Positions 19,320 to 28,186 of a DNA stretch of 64,000 nucleotides are shown here, piece by piece. The DNA lies in contig NZ_LBIA02000001.1 in NCBI RefSeq assembly GCF_001006325.2, positions 2,109,501-2,173,500 on the forward strand. Reading direction: 5' to 3'. Position 1 is the stretch's first letter; every line of letters starts with the position of its first letter. The notes beneath the pieces were generated by a model. That model had not been told where the DNA came from and made no database searches. It saw nothing but the letters and a program-made list of their open reading frames with translations. The stretch comes from Afipia massiliensis (lineage in GTDB: Bacteria; Pseudomonadota; Alphaproteobacteria; Rhizobiales; Xanthobacteraceae). The position numbers and the translations under genes were made by a program.

Positions 19320-19396
19320 CCAGTGTCCAAAATCCGACGTTCGCCTGCATTTTGCCGCGCGTGCCGTAGCGAACGTCGGATTTGTAAGGACACTGG
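19320..19396. repeat. 77-nt palindromic unit C (left member of pair C/D)
   Basis: Left arm 19320-19344 and right arm 19369-19396. Outer stem CCAGTGTCC, 3 extra nucleotides on the right arm, inner 15-bp perfect stem AAATCCGACGTTCGC, loop 24 nt. Same geometry as unit A. Confidence 0.88.
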
Positions 19397-19408
19397 AAAT
19401 GATGATTG

Positions 19409-19484
19409 CTGGTGGTCCTTTGGTTCTGACATTCGCGGAGGCCGATGCCGCGACGGGATGCGAATGTCAGAACCGGACCACCAG
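19409..19484. repeat. 76-nt palindromic unit D (right member of pair C/D)
   Basis: Left arm 19409-19436 and right arm 19460-19484. Outer perfect 10-bp stem CTGGTGGTCC, a TTT bulge on the left arm, inner perfect 15-bp stem GGTTCTGACATTCGC, loop 23 nt. It starts 12 nt after unit C. Same geometry as unit B. Confidence 0.88.
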
Positions 19485-19608
19485 GGCCCGCCGAAATATC
19501 TTCCGCAATGGCCTCGAAAACGCTTGAAGTCCGCGTAAAACAGGCACATCTCATGATAGGTTGCATTCGTCTCCAAGTTTCTTGAATCCAAGCCTCGGGA
19601 ATTTGTTT

Positions 19609-21006
19609 GTGAACTCTTCACCAAACGCGTCGTTGTCGCCGTCGCCGAAATCAACAACATCCGGACTTCTTGATCAGAGCGCGCTGAGCGATCTGGCGCA
19701 GCGTCTCGTGGAAGCTGCGAAGCGCGCGGGCGCCGATGCAGCCGATGCCATCGCGGTGCGCGGCGTATCGCAAGGCGTTGAAATCCGTGAAGGCAAGGTT
19801 GAAGAATCCGAGCGCTCCGAAGGCGACGATGTCGGCTTGCGCGTGTTCGTCGGAAAGCGGCAGGCCGTGGTCTCGACCAGCGACATCGGCGGTGATGTCG
19901 CCAAACTCGCCGAGCGTGCAGTGGCGATGGCGAAGGTCGCGCCCGACGACGATTATGTTGGTCTCGCCGATCCGTCGCTGCTGGCGAAACAGTTTGCCAA
20001 TCTCGACCTGCTCGACCCACAGGTGCCCTCCGTCGATGAACTGGAGCGACGGGCGCAGGAAGCGGAAGCTGCGGGATTGGCGGTCAAGGGTGTATCAAAG
20101 TCCGGCGGTGCATCGGCATCGGCAGGCATCGGCGGTATGGTGCTCGTGACATCGACCGGTTTTCACGGCTCATATCTGAGGTCGAGTCACGGCATCTCGA
20201 TGACGGCGATTGCGGGTGAAGGCACCGGCATGGAGCGCGACTACGATTTCACCTCGGCGATCCATGGCGCCGATCTCGAATCTCCTTCGAGCGTCGGACA
20301 AAGTGCTGGTGAGCGCACCGTGGCGCGGCTCAATCCGCGCAAGGTCGCGACCTGCAAGGCGCCGGTGGTGTTCGATCCGCGTGTGTCGAATTCGCTGGTC
20401 GGCCATCTGATCGGCGCGGTCAACGGCGCATCGATTGCGCGCAAGACCAGCTTCCTGAAGGACCGCCTCGGCCAGCAACTGTTCGACAAGAACATTCGCA
20501 TCATCGACGATCCGCTGCGCGTGCGCGGAATGCGGTCGCAAACGTTCGATTCAGAAGGTGTTGCGACCAAGAAACTTGCCGTCATCGATGGCGGCGTGCT
20601 GACCACATGGCTGCTCGATTCCGCCACCGCGCGCGAGCTGGGCATGGCGACAACGGGCCACGCCCATCGCGGTGTGTCGTCGTCGCCCTCGCCCGGGCCG
20701 TACAATCTTCATCTCGAAGCCGGCCAGGTTTCGCCGGCGGAATTGATCTCCGACATCAAGGAAGGCTTCTACGTCACCGACCTGATCGGCTCCGGCGTCA
20801 ACGGCGTGACCGGCGACTACAGCCGGGGTGCCGCGGGCTTCTGGATCGAAAACGGGAAACTGTCGTATGCGGTCAGCGAGGTGACCATCGCGGGCCATCT
20901 GCTCGAGATTTTCAAGTCGATGGTTCCGGCCAACGATCTGACGTTCAAGTACGGCGTCAACGCGCCGACCGTGCGCATCGGGGAATTGACGATTGCAGGC
21001 CGCTAA
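19609..21006 (+). CDS. pmbA: TldE/PmbA-family metalloprotease subunit
   Basis: A 465-residue protein of the TldD/PmbA (TldE) family, which with TldD forms a protease acting on unfolded or modified peptides such as microcin precursors, and on CcdA. Typical features are GVSQGVEIREGKVEESERSE near the N-terminus, STGFHGSYLRSSHGIS, GHAHRGVSSSPSPGPYNL and the C-terminal VSEVTIAGHL. PmbA lacks the metal-binding HExxxH of TldD, and none is seen here. The start is uncertain: GTG at 19609 with GGGA upstream is favoured over a TTG at 19561. It opens the envelope block running to lpxK. Confidence 0.9.
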   Translation: MNSSPNASLSPSPKSTTSGLLDQSALSDLAQRLVEAAKRAGADAADAIAVRGVSQGVEIREGKVEESERSEGDDVGLRVFVGKRQAVVSTSDIGGDVAKLAERAVAMAKVAPDDDYVGLADPSLLAKQFANLDLLDPQVPSVDELERRAQEAEAAGLAVKGVSKSGGASASAGIGGMVLVTSTGFHGSYLRSSHGISMTAIAGEGTGMERDYDFTSAIHGADLESPSSVGQSAGERTVARLNPRKVATCKAPVVFDPRVSNSLVGHLIGAVNGASIARKTSFLKDRLGQQLFDKNIRIIDDPLRVRGMRSQTFDSEGVATKKLAVIDGGVLTTWLLDSATARELGMATTGHAHRGVSSSPSPGPYNLHLEAGQVSPAELISDIKEGFYVTDLIGSGVNGVTGDYSRGAAGFWIENGKLSYAVSEVTIAGHLLEIFKSMVPANDLTFKYGVNAPTVRIGELTIAGR

Positions 21007-21811
21007 CACCGACATCTCCAGCGCGGACCTGACGCGCGACGCTGCGCTGCTGGCCGACGTGGTGCGGGAAGCCGGCGCGCTGGCGCTCAGCCTGTTTCGC
21101 ACCGAACTGAAAACCTGGATCAAGGGCAAGACGTCCCCGGTGTCGGAAGCCGACATTGCCGTCAACGACCTGATCGAGGCGCGGCTGCGTGCGGCGACGC
21201 CGGATTACGGATGGCTGTCGGAAGAAAGCGCTGACGATTCCGCGCGGCTCGGCAAATCGATGACTTGGATTGTCGATCCGATCGACGGCACCCGCGCCTA
21301 TCTGGCGCGGCAGGACGACTGGTCGGTCTCCGTCGCGCTGGTCGCGGACGGGCTGCCGGTATTGGGTGCAGTGTTCGCGCCGGCGAGCGATGAGTTCTTT
21401 TTCGCAACGCGCGGGCGGGGCACCGCGCTGAATGGTGCGCCGATCGCCGCTGCGCCCGGTGCGGAAATTCACTTCCCGAAAATCGCCGGGCCGAAGCCGT
21501 TGGTCGAGCGCCTCGGCGGCATGCGTGACGACGAAAGCCTTTACCCGCGCATAGGCTCGCTGGCGCTCCGGCTGGTCCGGGTGGCCGAAGGGCGGCTCGA
21601 TGCCGCATTCGCAGGCGGGAACAGCCGCGATTGGGACCTTGCCGCCGCCGATTTAATCGTGCACGAAGCGGGCGGGGAAATGACCTCACTGGCTGGCGAG
21701 CGCCTGGTTTACAATCAAACCGACGTGCGTCATGGATTGCTGGTGGCGGCGGGGCGTGCGCGGCACGCGCATATCGTGAAACATTTTCGGGAAAACCCGA
21801 TTCCGTGGTGA
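20993..21811 (+). CDS. Inositol-monophosphatase-family phosphatase (CysQ-like)
   Basis: A 272-residue Mg-dependent phosphatase. Motifs are present in order: EES in WLSEESADD, DPIDGT, and the C-terminal WDLAAADLIVHEAGG. The family includes CysQ, which hydrolyses 3'-phosphoadenosine-5'-phosphate, and inositol phosphatases; the position after pmbA is where 3'(2'),5'-bisphosphate nucleotidase is usually annotated in relatives. The start is a TTG overlapping the pmbA stop region by 14 bases, which implies translational coupling but is not certain. It differs from the HisN-type paralogue at 40161. Confidence 0.85.
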   Translation: MQAANTDISSADLTRDAALLADVVREAGALALSLFRTELKTWIKGKTSPVSEADIAVNDLIEARLRAATPDYGWLSEESADDSARLGKSMTWIVDPIDGTRAYLARQDDWSVSVALVADGLPVLGAVFAPASDEFFFATRGRGTALNGAPIAAAPGAEIHFPKIAGPKPLVERLGGMRDDESLYPRIGSLALRLVRVAEGRLDAAFAGGNSRDWDLAAADLIVHEAGGEMTSLAGERLVYNQTDVRHGLLVAAGRARHAHIVKHFRENPIPW

Positions 21812-21871
21812 TCGCAAGCATGTTTTTTGCTTGAATTCATCAGTCGGTCCTTGGTTTTAGGAAAACACCTC

Positions 21872-22120
21872 ATGTCCGAAACTGTGCAACCGCAGTTGCT
21901 TCATCTCGTCATCGGCGGCGAACTTCTCGACCTCGATCATGTGACCTTCAAGGATCTCGACAAGGTCGAGGTCGTCGGCCTGTTCCCGAACTACGCCACG
22001 GCCTATGTGGCGTGGAAGGGCAAGGCCCAGCAGACCGTCGATAACGCGCACATGCGTTATTTCATCGTCCATCTTCACCGGCTGCTCGACCCGGGCCAAG
22101 ATGCGAAGCCGTCCCATTGA
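21872..22120 (+). CDS. DUF4170 family small protein
   Basis: An 82-residue soluble protein with the DUF4170 pattern (LHLVIGGELLDLDHVTFKD, then VGLFPNYATAYVAWKGKAQ and a C-terminal MRYFIVHLHRLLDP). The ATG at 21872 has AGGAAAA upstream; an earlier frame extension is rejected. Function unknown. It always sits in this envelope block in relatives, and its stop overlaps the start of the acyltransferase gene, so it is translationally coupled to lipid A/KDO genes. Confidence 0.85.
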   Translation: MSETVQPQLLHLVIGGELLDLDHVTFKDLDKVEVVGLFPNYATAYVAWKGKAQQTVDNAHMRYFIVHLHRLLDPGQDAKPSH

Positions 22121-22830
22121 AAGCCACGCTTCGAAAACTCGGCCGCGCCAGCTGGGTGCAGCATGCTGCGGGTTTCACCGCGGCTGAATTCCTGCGGCTG
22201 GTGTGGTGGACGAATCGCTTCACGCTCGATCCGCCGGACGTTTACAAGCGCGTCGAGCCGGACATGCCCGTCATCATCGCGTTCTGGCATGGCCAGCACT
22301 TCATGATGCCGTTCCTGAAGCGCAAGGAATATCAGGCCAAGGTCCTGATCTCGCGTCATCGCGACGGCGAGATCAATGCCATCGCGGCGGAGCGTCTCGA
22401 TGTCGGAACCGTGCGCGGGTCCGGCGATCATGGATCGGAATTTCACCGCAAGGGCGGCGTGAGCGCGTTCAAGGCGATGCTGCGGACGCTGGATGAAAAG
22501 ATCAACATGGCGCTGACCGCCGATGTGCCGAAGGTTTCGCGCAAGGCGGGGCTCGGCATCATCATGCTGGCGCGCGAATCCGGACGGCCGATCTTGCCGG
22601 TGGCGATCGCCACCAGTCGCTTCAAGCGCCTCAATAACTGGGACCGCTCCGTAATTCATCTGCCATTCGGACGCGGTGTCATCGCAGGCGGCGAATTGAT
22701 CAGGGTGCCGCCCGACGCGGACAATGAGACCATGCAGACGATCCGCTTACAGCTTGAAGAGCGGCTGAACGAAGTAACGCGCCGCGCCTACGAATGCGTG
22801 GGCCGTCCGGACGAGGGCATCCATGCCTAG
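22117..22830 (+). CDS. DUF374 lysophospholipid acyltransferase-like protein
   Basis: A 237-residue protein of the DUF374 branch of the LPLAT superfamily. The catalytic-type motif is FWHGQHFMMPF (H-x4-type), followed by SRHRDGEI, the RGSGDHGSEFHRKGG region and TADVPKVSRKAGLGI, all conserved in this group. It probably transfers an acyl chain to a lipid A or phospholipid precursor at the inner membrane. Start is a TTG that overlaps the previous stop by 4 bases; its end overlaps waaA by 8. Confidence 0.85.
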   Translation: MKATLRKLGRASWVQHAAGFTAAEFLRLVWWTNRFTLDPPDVYKRVEPDMPVIIAFWHGQHFMMPFLKRKEYQAKVLISRHRDGEINAIAAERLDVGTVRGSGDHGSEFHRKGGVSAFKAMLRTLDEKINMALTADVPKVSRKAGLGIIMLARESGRPILPVAIATSRFKRLNNWDRSVIHLPFGRGVIAGGELIRVPPDADNETMQTIRLQLEERLNEVTRRAYECVGRPDEGIHA

Positions 22831-24124
22831 CGCTCTGCCAGCGACGCTTGCGGCGTATCGGCGGCTGTCGGCCCTTGCCGCGCCGCTCGCGACCCCGCTG
22901 ATTGCGCGGCGGCTGAAGCAGGGCAAGGAAGACCCCGAACGTCTCGGCGAGCGCCGCGGTGTTGCGAGCGCGCCGCGCCCGCCGGGGCCGCTGATCTGGA
23001 TTCATGGCGCGAGCGTCGGCGAGGTTCTGGCGGTTGCGGGACTGATCGAACGGCTGCGGGCGCTGAACGTCCGCATCCTGCTGACGTCGGGAACGGTCAC
23101 GTCGGCTGCGATTGTTGCACGGCGGTTTCCGCCTGACGTGATTCATCAATATGTGCCGTTCGACTCGCCGCGCTTCGTCTCGGCGTTTCTCGATCACTGG
23201 AAGCCAGGTCTGGCACTGTTCATCGAGTCCGATATCTGGCCCAACCTGATCCTGTCGAGCGCCGAGCGGCGCATTCCGATGGTCATCATCAATGGCCGGA
23301 TGTCGCCGCGCTCGTTTCCGCGCTGGCGGAAACTGCGCGGCACCATCTCGGCGCTGCTGGAATGCTTCGACCTTTGTCTCGCGCAATCCGAGCGCGACGG
23401 CGAACGCTTTGCGGCGCTCGGCTGTCCCAATGTCGTCACCTCAGGCAATCTGAAACTCGATGTCGAGGGACCGCCGGCGGATGTGCGGAAGCTGGAACGC
23501 CTCAAGGAGGCGATGCAGCGCAGGCTGGTGTTCGTCGCGGCGTCCACGCATCCCGGTGAAGACGAAATCGTGCTCGACGCGCACCGTCGTCTGGCATCGC
23601 GCATGCCGCAGTTGCTGAGTGTGATCGTGCCGCGTCATCCCAACCGGGGCGGCGCCATCGCGCAGATGCTGACGGCCGCCGGCATGCAGGTGGCGTTACG
23701 CTCGCAGGATGAATTGCCGGGTCCCGACACGGATATGTACGTCGCCGACACCATGGGCGAACTCGGATTGTTCTACCGGCTGGCGCCGGTGGTGTTCATG
23801 GGCGGATCGCTGGTGCCGCACGGCGGGCAGAATCCGATCGAGGGCATCAAGCTCGGCGCTGCGATCCTGCACGGGCCGCATGTGTTCAACTTCAGCGACA
23901 TCTATGAGTCACTCGATCAGGCGGGCGGCGCCATTCGCGCCGAGACCGGCGAGGACTTCGTCAAACTGCTCGGGCACCTGCTAGTCAATCCGATTGCGCG
24001 GCAGCGGTCGGTGGGAGCTGCGGAAGGCGTCGTGAACAGGCTCGGCGGCGCGCTAGACAAGACACTCGCCGCGCTGGAGCCATATCTTCTGCAGTTGCGG
24101 CTGGAGGGGGGCTCCGATGCGTGA
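22823..24124 (+). CDS. waaA: 3-deoxy-D-manno-octulosonic acid (Kdo) transferase
   Basis: A 433-residue GT30 enzyme attaching Kdo to lipid IVA at the inner membrane. The N-terminal domain has WIHGASVGEVLA with the catalytic glutamate, TSGTVTSAAI and HQYVPFDSPRFV. The C-terminal domain has AASTHPGEDEIVL, VPRHPNRG and the HGGQNPIEG nucleotide-binding loop. Overlaps both neighbours by 8 bases, so it belongs to a tightly packed operon ending in lpxK. Confidence 0.96.
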   Translation: MPSALPATLAAYRRLSALAAPLATPLIARRLKQGKEDPERLGERRGVASAPRPPGPLIWIHGASVGEVLAVAGLIERLRALNVRILLTSGTVTSAAIVARRFPPDVIHQYVPFDSPRFVSAFLDHWKPGLALFIESDIWPNLILSSAERRIPMVIINGRMSPRSFPRWRKLRGTISALLECFDLCLAQSERDGERFAALGCPNVVTSGNLKLDVEGPPADVRKLERLKEAMQRRLVFVAASTHPGEDEIVLDAHRRLASRMPQLLSVIVPRHPNRGGAIAQMLTAAGMQVALRSQDELPGPDTDMYVADTMGELGLFYRLAPVVFMGGSLVPHGGQNPIEGIKLGAAILHGPHVFNFSDIYESLDQAGGAIRAETGEDFVKLLGHLLVNPIARQRSVGAAEGVVNRLGGALDKTLAALEPYLLQLRLEGGSDA

Positions 24125-25121
24125 GCCGGCCTTCTGGTATCGGCCGCCATCGTTGTTATCGCGACTGCTTGCGCCGCTTGGTGCGATCTACGGCGCCGTT
24201 ACCGCGCGGCGCATGGCGCGCGATGGTGCATCTGCCGGGCTTCCGGTGCTCTGCATCGGAAACTATCATGTCGGCGGCGCGGGCAAGACCCCGGCGACTT
24301 TCGCGCTGGTGAAACTGTTGCGGGAGATGGGCGAGCAGCCGTTCGTTGTCAGCCGGGGTTACGGCGGTTCGCAACAAGGTCCCGTTCGTGTCGATCAGGC
24401 TGAGCACACGGCTGCGGACGTGGGCGATGAGCCGCTGATGATGGCTTCAAGCGTGCCCGTCGTCGTGTCGCGCGATCGTGTGGCCGGTGCGGCGCTGGCG
24501 CGTGCGCAGGGTGCGAGTGTCGTCCTGCTCGATGATGGTTTCCAGAATCCGGCGCTTGTGAAGAACGCCTCGCTGATCGTGATTGATGCGTCGCGCGGGG
24601 TCGGCAACGGCGGTGTGTTTCCGGCCGGTCCGCTGCGTGCGCCGCTCGAACCGCAAATCGCGCGCACCGATGCGTTGATCGTGATCGGTGCGGGCAACGC
24701 GGCCAATGGCATCGCGGCAAGAGTGTTGAAGCATGGAGCGCCGGTGTTGCGCGCGCGCCTTGTACCCGATCAGGGCTCGGTCGACAGGCTGCGTGGTCAA
24801 CGCGTGCTTGCCTTTGCAGGGATCGGCGATCCAGCGCGATTCTTTGCGACATTAACGGCCTGCGGCGTGACTGTGGCCGAGGAAAAAGCCTTCGCCGACC
24901 ATCACCCGTTCACGCCGGACGAGATTGAGCGGTTGGTATCCGGTGCTGCAGAAAGGTCGTTGACGCTGGTGACGACCGAAAAGGACATGGCGCGCATCCG
25001 CAGCGATGCCCGCTTTCGAGAGCAAACGAATGGCATCGCGACCTTTCCGGTCACGCTCGATTTCGATGATGCGGCGATGTTGCGGAATTTTGTGGCCGAG
25101 CGGCTGGCAAGAGCGCGTTAG
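24117..25121 (+). CDS. lpxK: Tetraacyldisaccharide 4'-kinase LpxK
   Basis: A 334-residue inner-membrane kinase that phosphorylates the 4' position of the lipid A disaccharide. The Walker A-type motif GNYHVGGAGKTPATFAL is preceded by the usual N-terminal membrane-associated helix (LSRLLAPLGAIYGAV). The later VVLLDDGFQNPAL (Walker B region) and TTEKDMARI are family signatures. Last gene of the envelope operon; an inverted repeat follows 28 bases past its stop. Confidence 0.96.
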   Translation: MREPAFWYRPPSLLSRLLAPLGAIYGAVTARRMARDGASAGLPVLCIGNYHVGGAGKTPATFALVKLLREMGEQPFVVSRGYGGSQQGPVRVDQAEHTAADVGDEPLMMASSVPVVVSRDRVAGAALARAQGASVVLLDDGFQNPALVKNASLIVIDASRGVGNGGVFPAGPLRAPLEPQIARTDALIVIGAGNAANGIAARVLKHGAPVLRARLVPDQGSVDRLRGQRVLAFAGIGDPARFFATLTACGVTVAEEKAFADHHPFTPDEIERLVSGAAERSLTLVTTEKDMARIRSDARFREQTNGIATFPVTLDFDDAAMLRNFVAERLARAR

Positions 25122-25148
25122 ATTCGATCAACCCGCAAATCTCTCATT

Positions 25149-25237
25149 CGTCATGCCCGGGCTTGTCCCGGGCATCCACGTCTTCTTCTTCCAGGCAAAT
25201 CAAGACGTAGATGGCCGGGACAACCCCGGCCATGACG
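25149..25237. repeat. Long dispersed inverted repeat between lpxK and DUF2093 gene
   Basis: CGTCATGCCCGGGC on the left pairs with the complementary GGCCATGACG region on the right. ACGTCTT/AAGACGT form inner arms. Each arm also carries its own small hairpin (CCCGGGC-ttgt-CCCGGG and GGCCGGG-acaa-CCCCGGCC). This CATGCCCGGGC/TTGTCCCGGG type is common between genes in this bacterial family and could end transcription of both convergent genes. Confidence 0.75.
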
Positions 25238-25241
25238 GAAT

Positions 25242-25469
25242 TCAACCGTTAGCCTTCAATTGCGCCGGATAATGCCGCTGCAACACGGCTTCCGGTGTCG
25301 CGTAGGCTTCCTGCCGGTCGACGCTCCAGTATTTCAGTTCATCCAGCGGGATGTGTTCGCCGGTGATGGCGCAACGGACGTAGGACCCGGGAGAGGTCAC
25401 GCGAAAATCGCCGTCGAGATATTCGACCTGCGCTTCGCCCTGGCCGGAAGGCCCGAATTTATTGAGCAC
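25242..25469 (-). CDS. DUF2093 family small protein
   Basis: A 75-residue protein matching DUF2093: YLDGDFRVTSPGSYVRCAIT, then EHIPLDELKYWSVDRQEAYA. It has one conserved cysteine and no signal peptide. Function unknown. It follows xseA on the same strand, 123 bases away, across a short palindrome, an arrangement typical of the family. Confidence 0.85.
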   Translation of the reverse strand: MLNKFGPSGQGEAQVEYLDGDFRVTSPGSYVRCAITGEHIPLDELKYWSVDRQEAYATPEAVLQRHYPAQLKANG

Positions 25470-25527
25470 GATAATTGTCCTTGTGGGATCCGGCAGATCT
25501 TCGTCCGGAGAGATTGCTCAAATATAT

Positions 25528-25571
25528 GCATGATCCCGAAAGGTGGAAACCGGTTTCGGGAACGATCATGC
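25528..25571. repeat. Short dispersed palindrome (GCATGATCCCGAAA type)
   Basis: GCATGATCCCGAAA, then GGTGGAAACCGG, then TTTCGGGA-ac-GATCATGC. The arms pair with a 2-base bulge. This element is frequent between genes in Rhizobiales. It lies in the xseA to DUF2093 gap. Confidence 0.8.
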
Positions 25572-25592
25572 GAAAATCAAAAGCGAAATCTC

Positions 25593-27053
25593 TCAAAAAA
25601 GGTCGCCCTGGACCTTTTTAACGCCGAAATCGGTGGTGCGCTTCGACGCGGGCTTTGCCGGCGCCGCTTTCGGCTTCGCTTCGGTTGTTCCATAGCCATC
25701 CGCCGTCGCACCGATGCGCCCGTCGGCGAATTCGATGGTGAGGCGCTGGCCGGAACCGACATTGGCTGCGGCATGCAGCGGCTGGTCATGCTCGTCGCGC
25801 ACCAGTGCGAAGCCGCGATCCAGCACGCCCTTGTAGGAGAGTGCCTTGAGAAGCTGCGCGACATATTTCAGGCGCGTCTCGCGTTGCTGGATCTGCAGAT
25901 CCGCGCCGCGCCGCGCGCTTGTCGCCAGCCGCGCCACCTTCTCCTTGCCGCGATCGATTTGCGCGCGCAACGCCGTCACCGTCAGGCGTCCGCCGATGGC
26001 CGACAGCCGCCGCTCGTAGACATGCGCGTTGGCGCGCAACGCGCGGGGCAGTTGCGCGCTGGCGCGATCGAGGCGCTGGCGCGGAATGTTCAGCAGCTCG
26101 GTTGCCTTCGGCAGCGCGCGGGCCGCTGCGCGCAGTTCACTGCGCCGATGTTCCTGGCCGCGCTGCCAGCACAGCATCGCACGCCGCTCCAGTGAGGTGA
26201 CCTCGACGAACAGTTCGGCGCGCACCGGCACCGCCATCTCGGCCGCTGCAGTTGGCGTCGGTGCACGCTTGTCGGCGGCGAAATCGATCAGCGTCACGTC
26301 GGTCTCGTGGCCGACGGCCGAGATCAGCGGGATCATGCTCTCTGCCGCTGCGCGCACCACGATCTCTTCGTTGAACGACCACAGGTCTTCCAGCGAGCCG
26401 CCGCCGCGCGCAACGATCAGCAGATCCGGCCGTGGAATCCTGCCGCCTTCCTCCAATGCGTTGAAGCCGTGGATGGCGGCGGCGATCTGCTCGGCGGAGC
26501 CTTCGCCCTGCACCCGCACCGGCCACACCAGCACGCGGCGCGGGAATCTGTCTTCGAGACGATGCAGGATGTCGCGGATCACCGCGCCCGTCGGCGAAGT
26601 CACCACGCCGATCACTTCAGGCAGCCATGGCAGCAACTGCTTGCGCGCCTCGTCGAACAGTCCCTCGGCGGCGAGCTTCTTCTTGCGCTCTTCCATCAGC
26701 GCCATCAGAGCGCCGACGCCAGCGGGCTCGATGGCTTCGATGACGATCTGGTACTTCGATGAGCCGGGATAGGTCGTGAGCTTGCCGGTGGCGATGATCT
26801 CGAGGCCTTCCTGCGGCTTGAACCGCATCCGGCCATGAACGCCCTTCCAGATCACTGCCTCGATCTTGGCGCTCTCGTCCTTCAGCGCGAAATAGCAGTG
26901 GCCGGAAGAATGCGGTCCGCGAAAGCCCGAGATTTCGCCGCGCACCCGCACATGGCCATAGGCGTCCTCAACCGTCCGCTTGAGCGCCGAGGACAGTTCG
27001 GAAACGGTAAATTCCGGCGAATTGGGCAGCGGTGTGACAGCAGCTTCGGGCAT
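25593..27053 (-). CDS. xseA: Exodeoxyribonuclease VII large subunit
   Basis: A 486-residue cytosolic nuclease subunit. The N-terminal OB domain begins [19 protein letters not shown] and holds [13 protein letters not shown] and [10 protein letters not shown]. The catalytic region has VITSPTGAV-type [33 protein letters not shown] and [20 protein letters not shown] long coiled-coil region follows (residues 270-400), and the C-terminus is short and basic. With XseB it degrades single-stranded DNA from both ends. It is divergent from the small operon starting at 27191. Confidence 0.96.
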   Translation of the reverse strand: MPEAAVTPLPNSPEFTVSELSSALKRTVEDAYGHVRVRGEISGFRGPHSSGHCYFALKDESAKIEAVIWKGVHGRMRFKPQEGLEIIATGKLTTYPGSSKYQIVIEAIEPAGVGALMALMEERKKKLAAEGLFDEARKQLLPWLPEVIGVVTSPTGAVIRDILHRLEDRFPRRVLVWPVRVQGEGSAEQIAAAIHGFNALEEGGRIPRPDLLIVARGGGSLEDLWSFNEEIVVRAAAESMIPLISAVGHETDVTLIDFAADKRAPTPTAAAEMAVPVRAELFVEVTSLERRAMLCWQRGQEHRRSELRAAARALPKATELLNIPRQRLDRASAQLPRALRANAHVYERRLSAIGGRLTVTALRAQIDRGKEKVARLATSARRGADLQIQQRETRLKYVAQLLKALSYKGVLDRGFALVRDEHDQPLHAAANVGSGQRLTIEFADGRIGATADGYGTTEAKPKAAPAKPASKRTTDFGVKKVQGDLF

Positions 27054-27128
27054 CGAATCGATCTTTCAAGATGAAGCCGACCGTAAGCTCTCCTTGCCGA
27101 TGATGCCAACCGGGCGAGGGTCTCGCCA

Positions 27129-27157
27129 TTGACTCTGTATTATAGAGTACTCTATAA
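27129..27157 (+). promoter_or_regulatory. Promoter overlapped by an 18-bp perfect palindrome (operator)
   Basis: TTGACT at 27129-27134, a 17-base spacer, then CTATAA at 27152-27157, which is a good sigma-70 promoter. The perfect palindrome TTATAGAGTACTCTATAA (27140-27157) covers the spacer and the whole -10 box. A repressor bound there would block RNA polymerase. The likely binder is the winged-helix protein encoded by the third gene of this operon. Confidence 0.8.
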
Positions 27158-27190
27158 ATACATTACGGCGCCAAACAGGTGAGAAGTGTC

Positions 27191-28186
27191 ATGTCGAGAA
27201 CGGTGCTCCGGGGAATGCTGAAGATTTGCGGCTGCAGCCTGGCCGCCATAGGCTTTGTGTCTCTGCTGCTGTTCGCGTTGATCGTGCCGTCGGTCTCTTC
27301 GCCGCCCGCGCTGGATTCGATTGCGCAAACGGCCCGCTCTGTTGACAGGGCCGGGATGCCGGAACCCGGACAGTTCCAGGCGAGGGACGGCACGTATCTC
27401 GCGTTCCGTCACTATGCGCCCCGCGCCGCGGGCATCAATAAAATCGTCGTCCTGGTGCATGGCTCGGCCGGGTCGAGCATCAATGTCCACGCGCTCGCCA
27501 AGGCGTTCGCCGAGCGCGGTGTCGAAACCTTCGCGCCGGATATTCGCGGCCACGGTCGATCTGGAACGCGCGGCGACATCAGGTATGCCGGCCAGTTGCA
27601 GGACGATCTGGCGGATCTGGTTGCCCATATCCGCCAAGCGCATCCGGCCACACCCCTCACTCTGATCGGTCATTCCGCCGGGGGTGGATTCGCGCTTCGC
27701 ATGGCGGGATCCCCGATCCAGAACCTGTTTGTGCGCACTGTGTTGCTCGCGCCGTATCTCGGCTATCGGGAGTCGACCAACCGGCCGAACGGCGGCGGAT
27801 GGGCTGCGCCCGATTATTCCCGAATCATCGGCTTGGCCGCTTTGCGCGCGATGCACATCGCTTGCTGCGACTCGCTGCCGGCGATTGCTTTCGCGGTGCA
27901 GCCGCAGTTCAAACAATTCGTGACGTCCAACTATTCCTACCGGCTGCTGCAGGACTTCGGGCCGGGTTGGAATTTCCGCACCGAACTGGCGGCGGCCACG
28001 CGGCCGGTGTCGATCTACAGTGGCGCGGACGACGAACTAATGCAGTCCCAAAATTACCAAGATACGGTTGGCCGTGATGTGAATGTCACGATTCTCAAGG
28101 GCGTTACTCATATGGGCATTGTCGGCGATCCCGCGGCGGTGTCGCGTATCGCGGACGACATCGCCATGACGGACGTAAAATCATGA
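27191..28186 (+). CDS. Membrane-anchored alpha/beta hydrolase
   Basis: A 331-residue protein. The ATG at 27191 follows AGGTGAGAAG; a GTG at 27179 is possible. A hydrophobic N-terminal segment (about residues 8-33) would anchor or export it. The hydrolase fold starts with KIVVLVHGSAGSS, has the nucleophile elbow LIGHSAGGGFAL, an acidic residue in YSGADDELM and a histidine in KGVTHMGIVG. It is a serine hydrolase of the lysophospholipase-like kind; substrate unknown. First gene of a three-gene operon with a membrane protein (4-base overlap) and a winged-helix regulator. Confidence 0.85.
   Translation: MSRTVLRGMLKICGCSLAAIGFVSLLLFALIVPSVSSPPALDSIAQTARSVDRAGMPEPGQFQARDGTYLAFRHYAPRAAGINKIVVLVHGSAGSSINVHALAKAFAERGVETFAPDIRGHGRSGTRGDIRYAGQLQDDLADLVAHIRQAHPATPLTLIGHSAGGGFALRMAGSPIQNLFVRTVLLAPYLGYRESTNRPNGGGWAAPDYSRIIGLAALRAMHIACCDSLPAIAFAVQPQFKQFVTSNYSYRLLQDFGPGWNFRTELAAATRPVSIYSGADDELMQSQNYQDTVGRDVNVTILKGVTHMGIVGDPAAVSRIADDIAMTDVKS

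Larger units (their letters stand above)
19173..19608. other. Divergent intergenic region dominated by palindrome pair C/D
   Basis: 436 bases between divergent genes. It holds a 13-bp direct repeat, ATGATTGACGAGA at 19278 and 19302 (24-base period), then the two 76-77-nt palindromic units. The remaining bases must carry the promoters of pmbA and the DUF6101-like gene; none could be named with confidence. Confidence 0.6.
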
